Both the position numbers and the translations under genes were made by a program. A stretch of 21,898 nt of DNA from Hyphomicrobiales bacterium. Its GTDB lineage: Bacteria; Pseudomonadota; Alphaproteobacteria; Rhizobiales; Rhizobiaceae. The stretch lies in the NCBI GenBank assembly GCA_015654965.1, contig JAATGD010000271.1, positions 1-21,898 of the forward strand, written 5' to 3'. The notes under the pieces are model-generated. The model did not search any database, was not told the DNA's origin, and was given only the letters and a program-made list of their open reading frames with translations. Below are positions 12,923 to 20,248 of the stretch, piece after piece (position 1 is the stretch's first letter; each line of letters starts with the position of its first letter).

Positions 12923-13213
12923 TCATATGTTTGGGAAACAGATTGCCAGCGCCGCTGCGGCTGCCGCCATAGCACTGACACCGGCTGCTAACATGTTGCG
13001 GAAGGCTGTTTTCCGATAATAGACAATCTGTGTGGAATATGACGGTATCTGTGCTCCAAAGAAGCTACTTTCTCCCGGTTCATCTCCAAAAATAATAGCC
13101 TCATCGTCACCATTGGGATGACGCACAATCGGGGGCTTCACGCACGCTGCCCAAACCCACAATCCGCTTGATATTGCCCACAAGCCTGCCGATGCATAGA
13201 CGAATGTATTCAT
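12923..13213 (-). CDS. Two-TM membrane protein of the accessory block
   Basis: A 96-residue protein with hydrophobic helices at about residues 5-25 (VYASAGLWAISSGLWVWAAC) and 73-93 (NMLAAGVSAMAAAAAALAIC). They are separated by a ~45-residue hydrophilic, partly acidic loop (NGDDEAIIFGDEPGESS). The ATG at 13213 has a GGGGGA ribosome site eight bases upstream. It is the last gene of the minus-strand block and faces the rightward terminator. No family is recognised. Membrane proteins in such isolated, self-regulated phage blocks often alter the lysogen's envelope or exclude other phages; that is a hypothesis here. Confidence 0.65.
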   Translation of the reverse strand: MNTFVYASAGLWAISSGLWVWAACVKPPIVRHPNGDDEAIIFGDEPGESSFFGAQIPSYSTQIVYYRKTAFRNMLAAGVSAMAAAAAALAICFPNI

Positions 13214-13261
13214 TTATTCCCCCGCTATACCGGTTTTACTCTATAGTGATCTTTAGGTTTG

Positions 13262-13477
13262 TCATTGCAGCCTTCCGCCCGGATTGAATTCGATCAGTCC
13301 AGCGAATTCGTGTGCTTCCTGATCCCAGCTGCATTTCTCGCAAACGCGGTGCTGTCTTCCATCTGGAGCATCACACAGCATTACACGAGTACGATTGCAG
13401 CGCTCGCATTGTGTGCCGTCGTAATCGCCATTCTCGTACCAAGGACTATCACCAGACCAGCCTTCAAATATGTTCAT
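13262..13477 (-). CDS. Small four-cysteine zinc-ribbon protein (71 aa)
   Basis: A 71-residue protein with two CxxC pairs, CERC (Cys24, Cys27) and CEKC (Cys46, Cys49), 18 residues apart. This is a standard zinc-ribbon layout. The N-terminus is acidic and Trp/Gly-rich (MNIFEGWSGDSPWYENGDYD). The ATG overlaps the stop of the XRE regulator gene (ATGA), with no good ribosome site of its own, so translation is probably coupled to the regulator. It might be a partner of the regulator or a nucleic-acid-binding protein; no function is known. Confidence 0.65.
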   Translation of the reverse strand: MNIFEGWSGDSPWYENGDYDGTQCERCNRTRVMLCDAPDGRQHRVCEKCSWDQEAHEFAGLIEFNPGGRLQ

Positions 13478-13785
13478 GGCGTCACATGCCCAATCATCTT
13501 GATCTCAACTGGTACTGTGGGGATAACGCTTAGCGATAACCAGTCGAATTGCACACCAAGCGCCACAGCAGCACATGCCAGACGATAGCGTTGCATTACT
13601 GCAGGATCAATCGGGGCCTTTGTTGAACGGTTAACACCAGCCTCGATATCGGCAATGCTGGATTGCGAGAAGCCAGTCAGTTCGGACAGTTTAGAGCGAG
13701 ACATATGCATGGCTTCCTCGCGCCACCATTTGCATCGCTCACTCTCAAGTGCGTCTCTTGCGGGGTATGTCTGGCTCTCACTCAT
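13474..13785 (-). CDS. XRE-family regulator of the accessory block
   Basis: A 103-residue protein whose residues 24-52 (EAMHMSRSKLSELTGFSQSS then IADIEAGVNR) are an XRE helix-turn-helix. The remainder is a short helical and strand segment without the S24 peptidase domain, so it should not be RecA-cleavable. The ATG at 13785 has GGAG nine bases upstream; the frame extends to 13860, but the added residues run through the presumed promoter. Upstream lies a TATAAT (reverse strand, 13864-13859) amid several copies of a 15-bp palindrome, suggesting autoregulation. It is the first gene of the three-gene block, and its product would be the second repressor-like protein of this phage. Confidence 0.8.
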   Translation of the reverse strand: MSESQTYPARDALESERCKWWREEAMHMSRSKLSELTGFSQSSIADIEAGVNRSTKAPIDPAVMQRYRLACAAVALGVQFDWLSLSVIPTVPVEIKMIGHVTP

Positions 13786-13835
13786 CAGGTGTTTCTCCGG
13801 GCTGCCGGTAAACGGCGTGCAAATCAATGCCATTC

Positions 13836-13952
13836 CTGCATTAAATGCAACATATCGCATTATAGCGTTGTATGTAATGCAACTTCACGCCTGCCGGTAA
13901 GCACAGAGTGAATCAGTCCGCATCAGAACACCCGACTTTGCATTAAATGCAA
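13836..13952. promoter_or_regulatory. Operator array and promoter of the XRE block
   Basis: A 15-bp palindrome appears as TTGCATTAAATGCAA (13938-13952, perfect 7+1+7), CTGCATTAAATGCAA (13836-13850, one change) and TTGTATGTAATGCAA (13868-13882, three changes). A TATAAT -10 box for leftward transcription sits at 13864-13859, between two of the sites, and would give a leader of about 67 bases to the ATG at 13785. Repeated symmetrical sites beside an XRE gene are typical of autoregulated operators. A -35 box is not convincing. Confidence 0.6.
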
Positions 13953-14127
13953 GATTTCGGGGTGTGACCAAAAGAACACAAAAATCCATCCACAGACCAG
14001 AAGTTGATTTCATTGAGCTTTTGATCTGTGCTTTGCGTGCTTTTACCAGACCAATTATCGCTTCGCGCGCACACACCTTGCAACATATGCATTTCACTTC
14101 GATCAACCGGTACAAGCGCAAACATCA
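13953..14127. promoter_or_regulatory. Gap before the late genes, with one further operator-like site
   Basis: Together with the operator array above, this completes a ~340-base stretch without a convincing gene (13786-14127). It should contain the late promoter, but no clear -35/-10 pair was found. TTGCAACATATGCAT (14078-14092) matches 11 of 15 positions of the XRE-block palindrome, so the second regulator may also affect late transcription. Confidence 0.35.
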
Positions 14128-14679
14128 ATGGTCTTCCCAGCTCGTAAAGCATCCCATTACAGCGCAAAGGCGCAAAAAGCCGCCGCTCAGCTGCGAAAAG
14201 AAAAAAAAGAGCCAAAGGTTACGCCAAAACAAAAGGCCGTAATCGATGCAATGGTCTTCGAGGGCAAGACACGAGCACAAGCAACCGAAATCGTTGGAAT
14301 GTCGGACGAAGCAATGCGTCAGGCGCTCTTAAAACCCCAAGTCCTTGCTTATCTCAATGAGTGTCAGGACGTGTTACGCAATAGCCTGCGCCCTCGTGCA
14401 CTGCATAAGATGGGTGATCTGCTCGAAGCGAAGACCGAAAGCGTCCAGTTCAAGGCCGCTGAATACCTTGACGGCATGAACCGTGGGCAGCACACCATCG
14501 GCGCGACCGTGAATGTTCAGGTCAACAACAACACCACGGTTGAGTCTGCCGGATACGTGATTGATCTGTCCGAATTCAGCCGCAAGACAGAGCCGAAACC
14601 GTCCGCCCAGATAGAACATCTGGAGCATGAGCATGTTAAGACCTTGATTTCTCAAGAGGACGTTCCTGATGACCAGTGA
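14128..14679 (+). CDS. Terminase small subunit-like protein
   Basis: A 183-residue protein. Residues 31-75 (VTPKQKAVIDAMVFEGKTRA, then QATEIVGMSDEAMRQALLKP) form the HTH of small terminase proteins, in which the subunit recognises the packaging site on phage DNA. A helical middle (about 75-125) would form the oligomerisation part. The N-terminal 30 residues are basic (AKAQKAAAQLRKEKKEPK). A Val/Asn/Thr-rich stretch (TIGATVNVQVNNNTTVESAG) and an acidic tail follow, where the family binds the large subunit. No good ribosome site precedes the ATG. The large subunit follows at 15333, with three small genes in between. Confidence 0.75.
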   Translation: MVFPARKASHYSAKAQKAAAQLRKEKKEPKVTPKQKAVIDAMVFEGKTRAQATEIVGMSDEAMRQALLKPQVLAYLNECQDVLRNSLRPRALHKMGDLLEAKTESVQFKAAEYLDGMNRGQHTIGATVNVQVNNNTTVESAGYVIDLSEFSRKTEPKPSAQIEHLEHEHVKTLISQEDVPDDQ

Positions 14680-14838
14680 GGAACGCGCACCCCGTACCCC
14701 CTTCGTTCTCGTTTTCGGGGCTTTGAGGGGTGGCCCCCAAAAATCGCGGGCTGAATCTCCAGTCCACCCTCACACACGATGTTTCCCCTCTTGGAATGTC
14801 TGACTGATTTATTTTTTTAATCACATGGAGAATTCGCG

Positions 14839-14970
14839 ATGGAATTCATGATTGGAGCGGGTTTCGGATTTTTTCTCGGTGTGGTCGCGATGGTTATTTT
14901 GTTCCGATGGGAATTGAACAGCGGCGATACATCACTCGATGAGCCTTGGAAGAAGGAAACCGCGCGATGA
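14839..14970 (+). CDS. Small single-pass membrane protein (43 aa)
   Basis: A 43-codon gene, GGAG nine bases before the ATG (an ATG three codons later is an alternative). MEFMIGAGFGFFLGVVAMVI plus LFRW is one hydrophobic helix with Gly-x-x-x-Gly spacing, followed by a charged cytoplasm-type tail ending KKETAR. It overlaps the following lipoprotein gene by four bases. The preceding ~160 bases (14680-14838) hold no gene; GGGGC...GCCCC at 14717-14737 could pair, but no T-run follows. Confidence 0.6.
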   Translation: MEFMIGAGFGFFLGVVAMVILFRWELNSGDTSLDEPWKKETAR

Positions 14971-15077
14971 CCAAGTTTCTTGCGCTTCTGATTTTCATAG
15001 GTCTGGCTGCATGTGCGGCCCCGTATTCGAGGCATTGCGGCTTTGCTGATTATCTCAGCGATAGCCGGTGCAAGTGA
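14967..15077 (+). CDS. Small lipoprotein (36 aa)
   Basis: MTKFLALLIFIGLAACAAPY is a classical lipoprotein signal: a basic start, a hydrophobic core and the lipobox Leu-Ala-Ala-Cys (Cys16). The mature peptide would be only 21 residues (CAAPYSRHCGFADYLSDSRC plus Lys), with two further cysteines. The gene overlaps the preceding small membrane protein by four bases. A membrane protein/small lipoprotein pair recalls Rz/Rz1 spanins, but both are shorter than usual and the lipoprotein is not Pro-rich. A lysogen-expressed envelope lipoprotein is another possibility. Confidence 0.65.
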   Translation: MTKFLALLIFIGLAACAAPYSRHCGFADYLSDSRCK

Positions 15078-15084
15078 GGTTCCC

Positions 15085-15336
15085 ATGGTCGAGTTGAACG
15101 TTGTCAGCATGGGCCGCGACTGCACGATCCGGGATATTCCCCAGATGTTGCGGCGGATGGCGGATAAGCTGGAGAGTGGCGAAGAAACTGCGCAGTCATT
15201 GGTTGCTGTGATCCCGCGTGAGGACCACGTTGACGTTTTTCTCTGGGGTGACGATCTCGGACGTTATGGAATTATCGGCGTCCTCGATACTGCGAAGGCA
15301 CTTTTCATGCAAAACGATGTCGAGCGTGCGCCATGA
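15085..15336 (+). CDS. Hypothetical protein preceding the large terminase (83 aa)
   Basis: An 83-residue protein (MVELNVVSMGRDCTIRDIPQ, then MLRRMADKLESGEETAQSLV) with GAGG six bases before the ATG at 15085, eight bases after the lipoprotein stop. It has a helix-strand pattern with a central amphipathic helix and a VDVFLWGDDLGRYGIIGVLD segment. It overlaps the terminase start by four bases. Similar small proteins often sit directly before the large terminase in podovirus-like prophages; no role is known. Confidence 0.7.
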   Translation: MVELNVVSMGRDCTIRDIPQMLRRMADKLESGEETAQSLVAVIPREDHVDVFLWGDDLGRYGIIGVLDTAKALFMQNDVERAP

Positions 15337-16943
15337 CTGATGTCGAGGAAAAAGCCCCTCTGCCGACGATTGAGCGTGATGAGCATGGCCGCAAGATTTA
15401 TCGGCCCGGCGGTCGGGTGCTGGCGGAATATATCGCCGATCGGTCGCACGTTTCGATTATCCGTGGTTCGATCGGTTCCGGCACTTCCTCGGCGTCGATC
15501 ATGAAGATGCTCGCGATTTCGATGGAGCAACACAAAAACCCGGATACCGGGTTGCGCCATACGCGTTGGTGCGTGGTCCGCAACACCTTTCCCGATCTGA
15601 AAAATACGACCGTCAAGACATGGCTGGATTGGCTGCCTGAAGAACAGTATGGCCGGTTTTATTGGGACCGGCCTTTCAAGCACCTGATCCGCTATGCCGA
15701 TATGGACATGGAGATTTATTTCATCGCGCTCGATAGCCCCGATGATGTCCGCAAGATGCGCTCGTTTGAAGTGACCGGGTTTTGGTTCAACGAATTGGAG
15801 TTCATCGAAAAGGATATCGTTGACGAGGCGGAATCTCGAACTGGCCGTTATCCGGCGGTGAAGGACGGCGGCGCAAAGTGGGATGGCGTCATTGCCGACA
15901 TGAACGCGCCGCGTGAGGATCATTGGATCCCGCTCATGATGGGCGAAGTTCCTTTGCCGGACAATTGGACCGAAGAAGAACGGTTCTCCTATCGCAAGCC
16001 CGATAACTGGGATTATTTCGTGCAACCGCCCGCGATGCTGGAGCGGCGCGATGGGTCCGGCACGCTGATCGGTTACGAGATGAACCCATTGGCCGAAAAT
16101 GTCCGCTGGCTGAAACCGGGCTATTACGAGGAAAAGATCAAGGGCAAGTCGAAACAATGGATCGATAGCCGCGTCCTGAACAAGATCACTGTTTTTGTCG
16201 ATGGCAAGCCGGTCTGGCAGCAATTCAGCGAAGAAACGCACGTTTCCAAAACCCCGCTTGATCCTATTCCGGGCTGGACGGTTTATGTCGGGCTGGATTT
16301 CGGACGCAATCCGGCAATGGTTATGGGGCAACTGGTCAATGGCCGCTGGCGGGTTTTTGCCGAACTGACCGCGCGCGATCAGGGCGCATCATTGTTCGCC
16401 CCCCAGGTATCGCGGATACTGACACAGCGGCTTGGTGAATGGCGGCCTGCTCGCGGTCCGAGGGAATTGACGGCGGTACGCGGCACCGATGGTGTCTATG
16501 ATGTCGAATTCTATGGCGATCCAAAGGGCGCGGACGGCACGCAGTCCGATGAAACGACCGCCTACGACATTTTCCGGTCCGAAGGCATGCCGGTTGATCC
16601 TGCCCCGGTGAAAAACAATCACATCCAGACCCGTATCAACGCGGTAGAACATGCCATGATCACGATGACGAACGGTTCTCCCCGGTTTGTGATCTGTGGC
16701 ACGAACTGCCGGACGCTCAAAGTTGCGTGTGCCGGTGGTTATCACTTCGCCCGGCTCAAGGGTACGGCGAACCATAAGGATACGCCGGAGAAAGACCGGT
16801 ATTCCGACATCGCGGATGCCCTGCAATACATGCTGCTTGGTGCTGGAGAAGGCCGGGCAGCTATAGGCCGCGACCATCGCGGGACAGGGCAGCCGGTATC
16901 AACCAATCTGAGACAGAAATCGAGACGGCGCGGTGGGTTCTGA
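15333..16943 (+). CDS. Terminase large subunit
   Basis: The 536-residue packaging motor, with an ATPase and a nuclease domain. The P-loop is RGSIGSGTSS (residues 44-53): the usual lysine of GxxxxGK[ST] is replaced by Thr51, while Arg44 precedes the loop, as in the displaced-lysine P-loops of some terminases such as lambda gpA. The Walker B-like strand is EVTGFWFNELE, with Asn153-Glu154 in place of Asp-Glu. The RNase H-like nuclease shows Asp322 in YVGLDFGRNP, Asp396 in FYGDPKG and Asp492 in RYSDIADALQYMLLG, the expected acidic triad. Length is normal for podovirus terminases. The C-terminus is basic (LRQKSRRRGGF). The start overlaps the upstream gene by four bases. Confidence 0.92.
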   Translation: MTDVEEKAPLPTIERDEHGRKIYRPGGRVLAEYIADRSHVSIIRGSIGSGTSSASIMKMLAISMEQHKNPDTGLRHTRWCVVRNTFPDLKNTTVKTWLDWLPEEQYGRFYWDRPFKHLIRYADMDMEIYFIALDSPDDVRKMRSFEVTGFWFNELEFIEKDIVDEAESRTGRYPAVKDGGAKWDGVIADMNAPREDHWIPLMMGEVPLPDNWTEEERFSYRKPDNWDYFVQPPAMLERRDGSGTLIGYEMNPLAENVRWLKPGYYEEKIKGKSKQWIDSRVLNKITVFVDGKPVWQQFSEETHVSKTPLDPIPGWTVYVGLDFGRNPAMVMGQLVNGRWRVFAELTARDQGASLFAPQVSRILTQRLGEWRPARGPRELTAVRGTDGVYDVEFYGDPKGADGTQSDETTAYDIFRSEGMPVDPAPVKNNHIQTRINAVEHAMITMTNGSPRFVICGTNCRTLKVACAGGYHFARLKGTANHKDTPEKDRYSDIADALQYMLLGAGEGRAAIGRDHRGTGQPVSTNLRQKSRRRGGF

Positions 16944-16974
16944 GGACGGATTTTCTCTTGCCGAGTGCGAACCT

Positions 16975-17421
16975 ATGGAATGGTTCGTGGTTTTTCATCG
17001 TGAATCGGTGCGGCCATGGGTCAGATACCTTGCATTCGGTCGATATAAGCATGTTTCGGTGTTCGGGCGCGTTCCTTGGTCGGGTGACTGGCTGTTTTTC
17101 GACTTCATGACATCGCGCAGCCGTATTCTGACCGTGCCAGATGAAAAATCAGATGCTTTCCTCGCCCATTACTCGAAACTCGGCAAAGTGGTGCGGATGC
17201 CATCGCCCGACCCTGACGACCATCGGGTCAAATTGAAGCCCGGTATGTGGTGCGTGACATCTGTCTCTCATTTGCTCGGTCTGCGCACCTGTGCTTTGCG
17301 CCCGGACGCTCTTCTTCGCCATTGTCTCGCCAACGGTGGATCAATTGTTGTGGACGATGAAGATGAAAGAACCAGAAGAAGACCCCGCGCTGAAGGCTCA
17401 GGAAGAACAATCACGCCTTGA
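16975..17421 (+). CDS. Possible permuted papain-fold protein between terminase and portal
   Basis: A 148-residue protein from the ATG at 16975 (a GTG at 16933 would add 14 residues and overlap the terminase). FGRYKHVSVFGR places His26 at the start of a strand, W..FDF follows, and MWCVTSVSHLLGL places Cys93 at the start of a helix. The order His-then-Cys, with these neighbours, resembles the permuted papain-like NlpC/P60 (LRAT-type) fold, whose members cleave or transfer acyl or peptide groups. The C-terminal ~30 residues are charged and disordered and overlap the next gene. A role in head assembly or ejection is possible by position. The fold call is tentative. Confidence 0.6.
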   Translation: MEWFVVFHRESVRPWVRYLAFGRYKHVSVFGRVPWSGDWLFFDFMTSRSRILTVPDEKSDAFLAHYSKLGKVVRMPSPDPDDHRVKLKPGMWCVTSVSHLLGLRTCALRPDALLRHCLANGGSIVVDDEDERTRRRPRAEGSGRTITP

Positions 17422-17518
17422 ACAGATTGAAGCTGTTCAGGATGAAGTGACGCGCCGGACAAATGATGCGCAGCGCCGTTATGGCACACGCGGTTCTTCC
17501 GCTCCGATTATGCGTTGA
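17357..17518 (+). CDS. Small charged coiled-coil protein before the portal (53 aa)
   Basis: A 53-residue protein beginning MKMKEPEEDPALKAQEEQSR, then LEQIEAVQDEVTRRTNDAQR; strongly helical, with heptad-like spacing, and a basic RRYGTRGSSAPIMR end. It overlaps the previous gene by 65 bases in another frame; a second ATG two codons later is possible. Small helical proteins at this position, between terminase and portal, are common in podovirus-like phages. No ribosome site stands out. Confidence 0.6.
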   Translation: MKMKEPEEDPALKAQEEQSRLEQIEAVQDEVTRRTNDAQRRYGTRGSSAPIMR

Positions 17519-17523
17519 TCGAT

Positions 17524-19116
17524 ATGGCGAAAAAGCCTGAGCCTACCAAGCCCGACAAGGTGAAGACCGATCTTGAAAAAGATGCGGTATCTCGTTTGCA
17601 GGATGCACGCGGACAAAAGGATTTGGTCGAGAAGGATTTGCAGGAATCCTATTTCTTCACAAGACCACGCCTTTCCCGGCAAGTTTCATCGCGTGCGGCT
17701 CCGGCTCGCCAAATCGAAGATGTTGACGATCTGGCAACGGGTATCGGCCCGGAAGTCAGTGAGGATTTTGCAACCGAGGTCATTTCTGCATTTTTCCCGC
17801 AAAACGTCCCATGGGCGCAAAGCAGTGCGGATAGTGCCGTTCTCGAAGGGCTTGAGGAAGACTCGCCCGAAATGAACGACCTAAAAGATGCCTTGCCAAA
17901 ATATGACGCAAAGATTTTTGCGTCGATCAATGCATCGAATTTCAATGCTGAACTGGCAACCTCCCTTGATCCTGATGCCTCTGTCGGTACCGTGGCATGG
18001 TGGGTTGATGCGCCCGGCGGCGGTAGACCGTATTTTGTTGAGCACGTGCCGACACGTGAGCTTGAATTCAATGTCGGGCCTAATGGCGAAATTGATGACC
18101 GCTTTCGCGTCCGTCACGTCATGGCTGCGAAACTCAGGTCTGTTCTTCCAGATCAGCAATTGCCTCCCGATGTCGAACGGAAAATCAGAGACAATTCCAA
18201 GGCAAAAATTGAAGTTGTCTGGGGCTTCTGGCGCGACTGGAGCAAACCCCATGATGATATCTGGATTCATACCCTGCTCGTTGATCGCAAGCTAATTCAT
18301 CACACCTCGCTTGAGGGTCTGGGCAGCCTGCCGCTGATTGTTGCGCGGATTTCGCCCGACAAGCTCCATGCATGGGGAAATGGACCCGCGATCAAGTCAT
18401 TGCAGGAATTCCGCGTTCTCGACGTGATGACCGCAGGCACGCAGGATCATGTCGATCTGGCCTTGATGCCGCCCTTTGCCTATCCCGATGATGGGGTCAT
18501 GAATTTTGAGGGGGGGCTTGAGTCCGGCAAGGGTTATCCGAAGCGCCCCGGCCAGCGCGGCGAAATCGAAAAGCTCTATTTCGGCGGCGATGCCGATCTT
18601 GGTTTCTATACCGTGGCCGATCTGGAAAAGAAGGTCAGGCGCAAGTTCTTTGCCGATTATCCTGAACAGCGCGGGGATACGCCACCATCTGCAACACAGT
18701 GGATGGATGAAATGGTGCGGTCGCAGCGCCGTATCGGCACGCCCGGCCTGAAATTCTGGCGTGAGGGTCCATATGAGATTTTCCGGCGCTTTGAATATCT
18801 GCTGACCAAGGATGGAAAGCTTGCGCCTATCGAGATCGGCGGGAACAAAATCACTGTCACGCCAAACAATCCGGCGACACAAGCACAGGATGCGCAGAAG
18901 CTTCAAACCGCTGGCAATCTCTTGAATGCGATCAAGGGCTATTTCCCGATGACTTCGCAGGCGGCGATTGATGAGATGGCTACCATTGAGAACATGAAGC
19001 GCCTGAGCAAGGATGATGTCATCGTGCTCCGGGATAAAGAAACGGCGACACAACTTGTGCAGCAACTTCTAACGCAAGCGACTGGCGGTCAAGGTGGCGA
19101 CGATGGCGCGGCGTAG
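17524..19116 (+). CDS. Portal (head-to-tail connector) protein
   Basis: A 530-residue portal protein of the podovirus head-tail connector type, which forms the twelve-part ring at one capsid vertex through which DNA enters and leaves. Supporting features: size; position after the terminase and before the scaffold and capsid genes; the early Arg-rich RPRLSRQ; a central wing/stem-like region with WWVDAPGGGRPYFVEHVPTR and HAWGNGPAIKSLQEFRVLDV; and the C-terminal helical barrel-like segment ending in a Gln-rich, then Gly/Asp-rich, tail. The ATG at 17524 lies six bases after the previous stop and lacks a clear ribosome site, so reinitiation is likely; a TTG three codons earlier is possible. Confidence 0.88.
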   Translation: MAKKPEPTKPDKVKTDLEKDAVSRLQDARGQKDLVEKDLQESYFFTRPRLSRQVSSRAAPARQIEDVDDLATGIGPEVSEDFATEVISAFFPQNVPWAQSSADSAVLEGLEEDSPEMNDLKDALPKYDAKIFASINASNFNAELATSLDPDASVGTVAWWVDAPGGGRPYFVEHVPTRELEFNVGPNGEIDDRFRVRHVMAAKLRSVLPDQQLPPDVERKIRDNSKAKIEVVWGFWRDWSKPHDDIWIHTLLVDRKLIHHTSLEGLGSLPLIVARISPDKLHAWGNGPAIKSLQEFRVLDVMTAGTQDHVDLALMPPFAYPDDGVMNFEGGLESGKGYPKRPGQRGEIEKLYFGGDADLGFYTVADLEKKVRRKFFADYPEQRGDTPPSATQWMDEMVRSQRRIGTPGLKFWREGPYEIFRRFEYLLTKDGKLAPIEIGGNKITVTPNNPATQAQDAQKLQTAGNLLNAIKGYFPMTSQAAIDEMATIENMKRLSKDDVIVLRDKETATQLVQQLLTQATGGQGGDDGAA

Positions 19117-19402
19117 CATCCAAGAAGAAGAAATACAGGGCGCATTGCGTTGGATATTCCGCCAGCGCGAAGCACGGCCTTTCATCGAGTTTTTGCAGTC
19201 AGTTTTAGAGGAAATCGGCAGTCCTGATACCTGTGCTTTGCACGTCCAGCATGGTCGCCGCACATTCGCGGCAGAATTGATCAATGCAGGAACAAAAGGA
19301 TTGGGTAGCGATGGACCCGAAACTGACGATGACAAATTACGCCGAAACACACCACGACTTGCCAAGCGCACGAGCAGACGACACGGCCCGGCAGGCCGGT
19401 AG
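19103..19402 (+). CDS. Bbp19-like head protein
   Basis: A 99-residue protein. ALRWIFRQREARPFIEFLQS then VLEEIG ... HGRRTFAAELINA matches the pattern of the Bbp19 family, small proteins encoded between portal and scaffold in BPP-1-like podoviruses (F..vF.t..GR.fL..L...... GRR..A..L). The ATG at 19103 has AAGGTGG a few bases upstream, overlapping the end of the portal gene by 14 bases; a GTG at 19094 is an alternative. From about residue 63 on, the composition no longer looks like coding (low G+C at third positions), and the scaffold frame takes over. The true conserved part is therefore the N-terminal two thirds. Confidence 0.7.
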   Translation: MARRSIQEEEIQGALRWIFRQREARPFIEFLQSVLEEIGSPDTCALHVQHGRRTFAAELINAGTKGLGSDGPETDDDKLRRNTPRLAKRTSRRHGPAGR

Positions 19403-20225
19403 CGTTGCATGGGGTGCGACGATGTACGGGCCGAAGCCTGTTTTTGCACCTGAGGGTGGCGCGGGTGCCGATGGCGGAGATGGCGGCCAAGGTGGTGGCG
19501 ACGGCGGCGCTTCCGGTGATGGAGCGGGCGGCGGTGACGGTCAAGGGGGCGATAGCGGACAGGGTGGTGACGAAAACCAGTTGCAGCGCCCGGATTACCT
19601 CCCCGAATCCCTATGGGACGAAAAAACCGGCTTCCGCGAAAAGGATTACAACGATCTGGTAGCCTTCAAGGCTGATCGTGAAGCGGCTCTTGCACAAGTG
19701 CCGGACAGTGCTGACAAGTACGAGGCCAAGCTTCCGGCAACTTTCAAACTGCCTGAAGGCGTAAAAGTCCCGGAAGGCGAGCTTGCACTCGATGCCAACG
19801 ATCCGCGTATTTCGCTTCTTCGTGAAGTCGCCCACGCCAAGAAATGGTCGCAGGCCGATTTCGAGGAAGTTCTCGCTATGGGTGTCAACATGGACATCGC
19901 AGAGAACAAGCGTCTGCAAGAATCCGCTGCCGGGGAGCGTGACAAGCTCGGCTCCCGCGCAAAAGAGCGCGTCGGTTCTGTTCTGACATGGCTGGATGCC
20001 AAGCTTGGCAAGGAACATGCGGGCGCGTTGCGCGGCATGATGTTCACCGCCAAGCAGGTCGAAGCTTTCGAGGCGATTCAACGTCTCGCCCGAGGAGATG
20101 TGCCGGGCAATCCCGGCGCTGGCCGCGATGCCAAAACCACCGAACTTTCTGATGAGGAATATCAGAAGCTATCACCAACCGAACGGATCAATTACGCACG
20201 CGGAATCATGCCCCGCTCGCGCTGA
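19311..20225 (+). CDS. Capsid scaffold-type protein with Gly-rich region
   Basis: A 304-residue protein that should guide capsid assembly. After a short N-terminus, residues ~45-90 are a Gly/Asp/Gln low-complexity run (GGAGADGGDGGQGGGDGGAS...). They are followed by RPDYLPESLWDEKTGFREKD, a motif common at the front of phage scaffold-like proteins, then by long charged helices and a C-terminal basic LSPTERINYARGIMPRSR that could contact the capsid subunit. Start choice is open. The ATG at 19311 (AAAGGA upstream) overlaps the Bbp19-like gene by 92 bases but the frame has high G+C third positions there; 19284 and 19422 are alternatives. It lies directly upstream of the major capsid gene, as scaffolds do. 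Confidence 0.75.
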   Translation: MDPKLTMTNYAETHHDLPSARADDTARQAGSVAWGATMYGPKPVFAPEGGAGADGGDGGQGGGDGGASGDGAGGGDGQGGDSGQGGDENQLQRPDYLPESLWDEKTGFREKDYNDLVAFKADREAALAQVPDSADKYEAKLPATFKLPEGVKVPEGELALDANDPRISLLREVAHAKKWSQADFEEVLAMGVNMDIAENKRLQESAAGERDKLGSRAKERVGSVLTWLDAKLGKEHAGALRGMMFTAKQVEAFEAIQRLARGDVPGNPGAGRDAKTTELSDEEYQKLSPTERINYARGIMPRSR

Positions 20226-20248
20226 CCGATTGCTGAGGAAATACACCA

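Noticed and set aside
13943..14215. 90-codon minus-strand frame across the 13953-14127 gap
   Set aside because: It overlaps an operator-like site and the small terminase start, with no good ribosome site or recognisable motif.
13964..14242. 92-codon plus-strand frame upstream of and overlapping the small terminase gene
   Set aside because: The peptide is basic and low in structure, crosses the presumed promoter gap, overlaps the terminase gene out of frame and has no ribosome site.
14717..14737. GGGGC...GCCCC inverted repeat after the small terminase gene
   Set aside because: The stem is only five pairs with an 11-base loop and no T-run follows on either strand, so it is not called a terminator.
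15264..16331. 355-codon open frame on the minus strand opposite the large terminase
   Set aside because: The terminase frame has clear ATPase and nuclease motifs; long antisense frames arise readily from its codon bias, and no ribosome site or motif supports this one.
18397..19065. 222-codon open frame on the minus strand opposite the portal gene
   Set aside because: Antisense shadow of the portal frame; Cys/His content is scattered without a motif.
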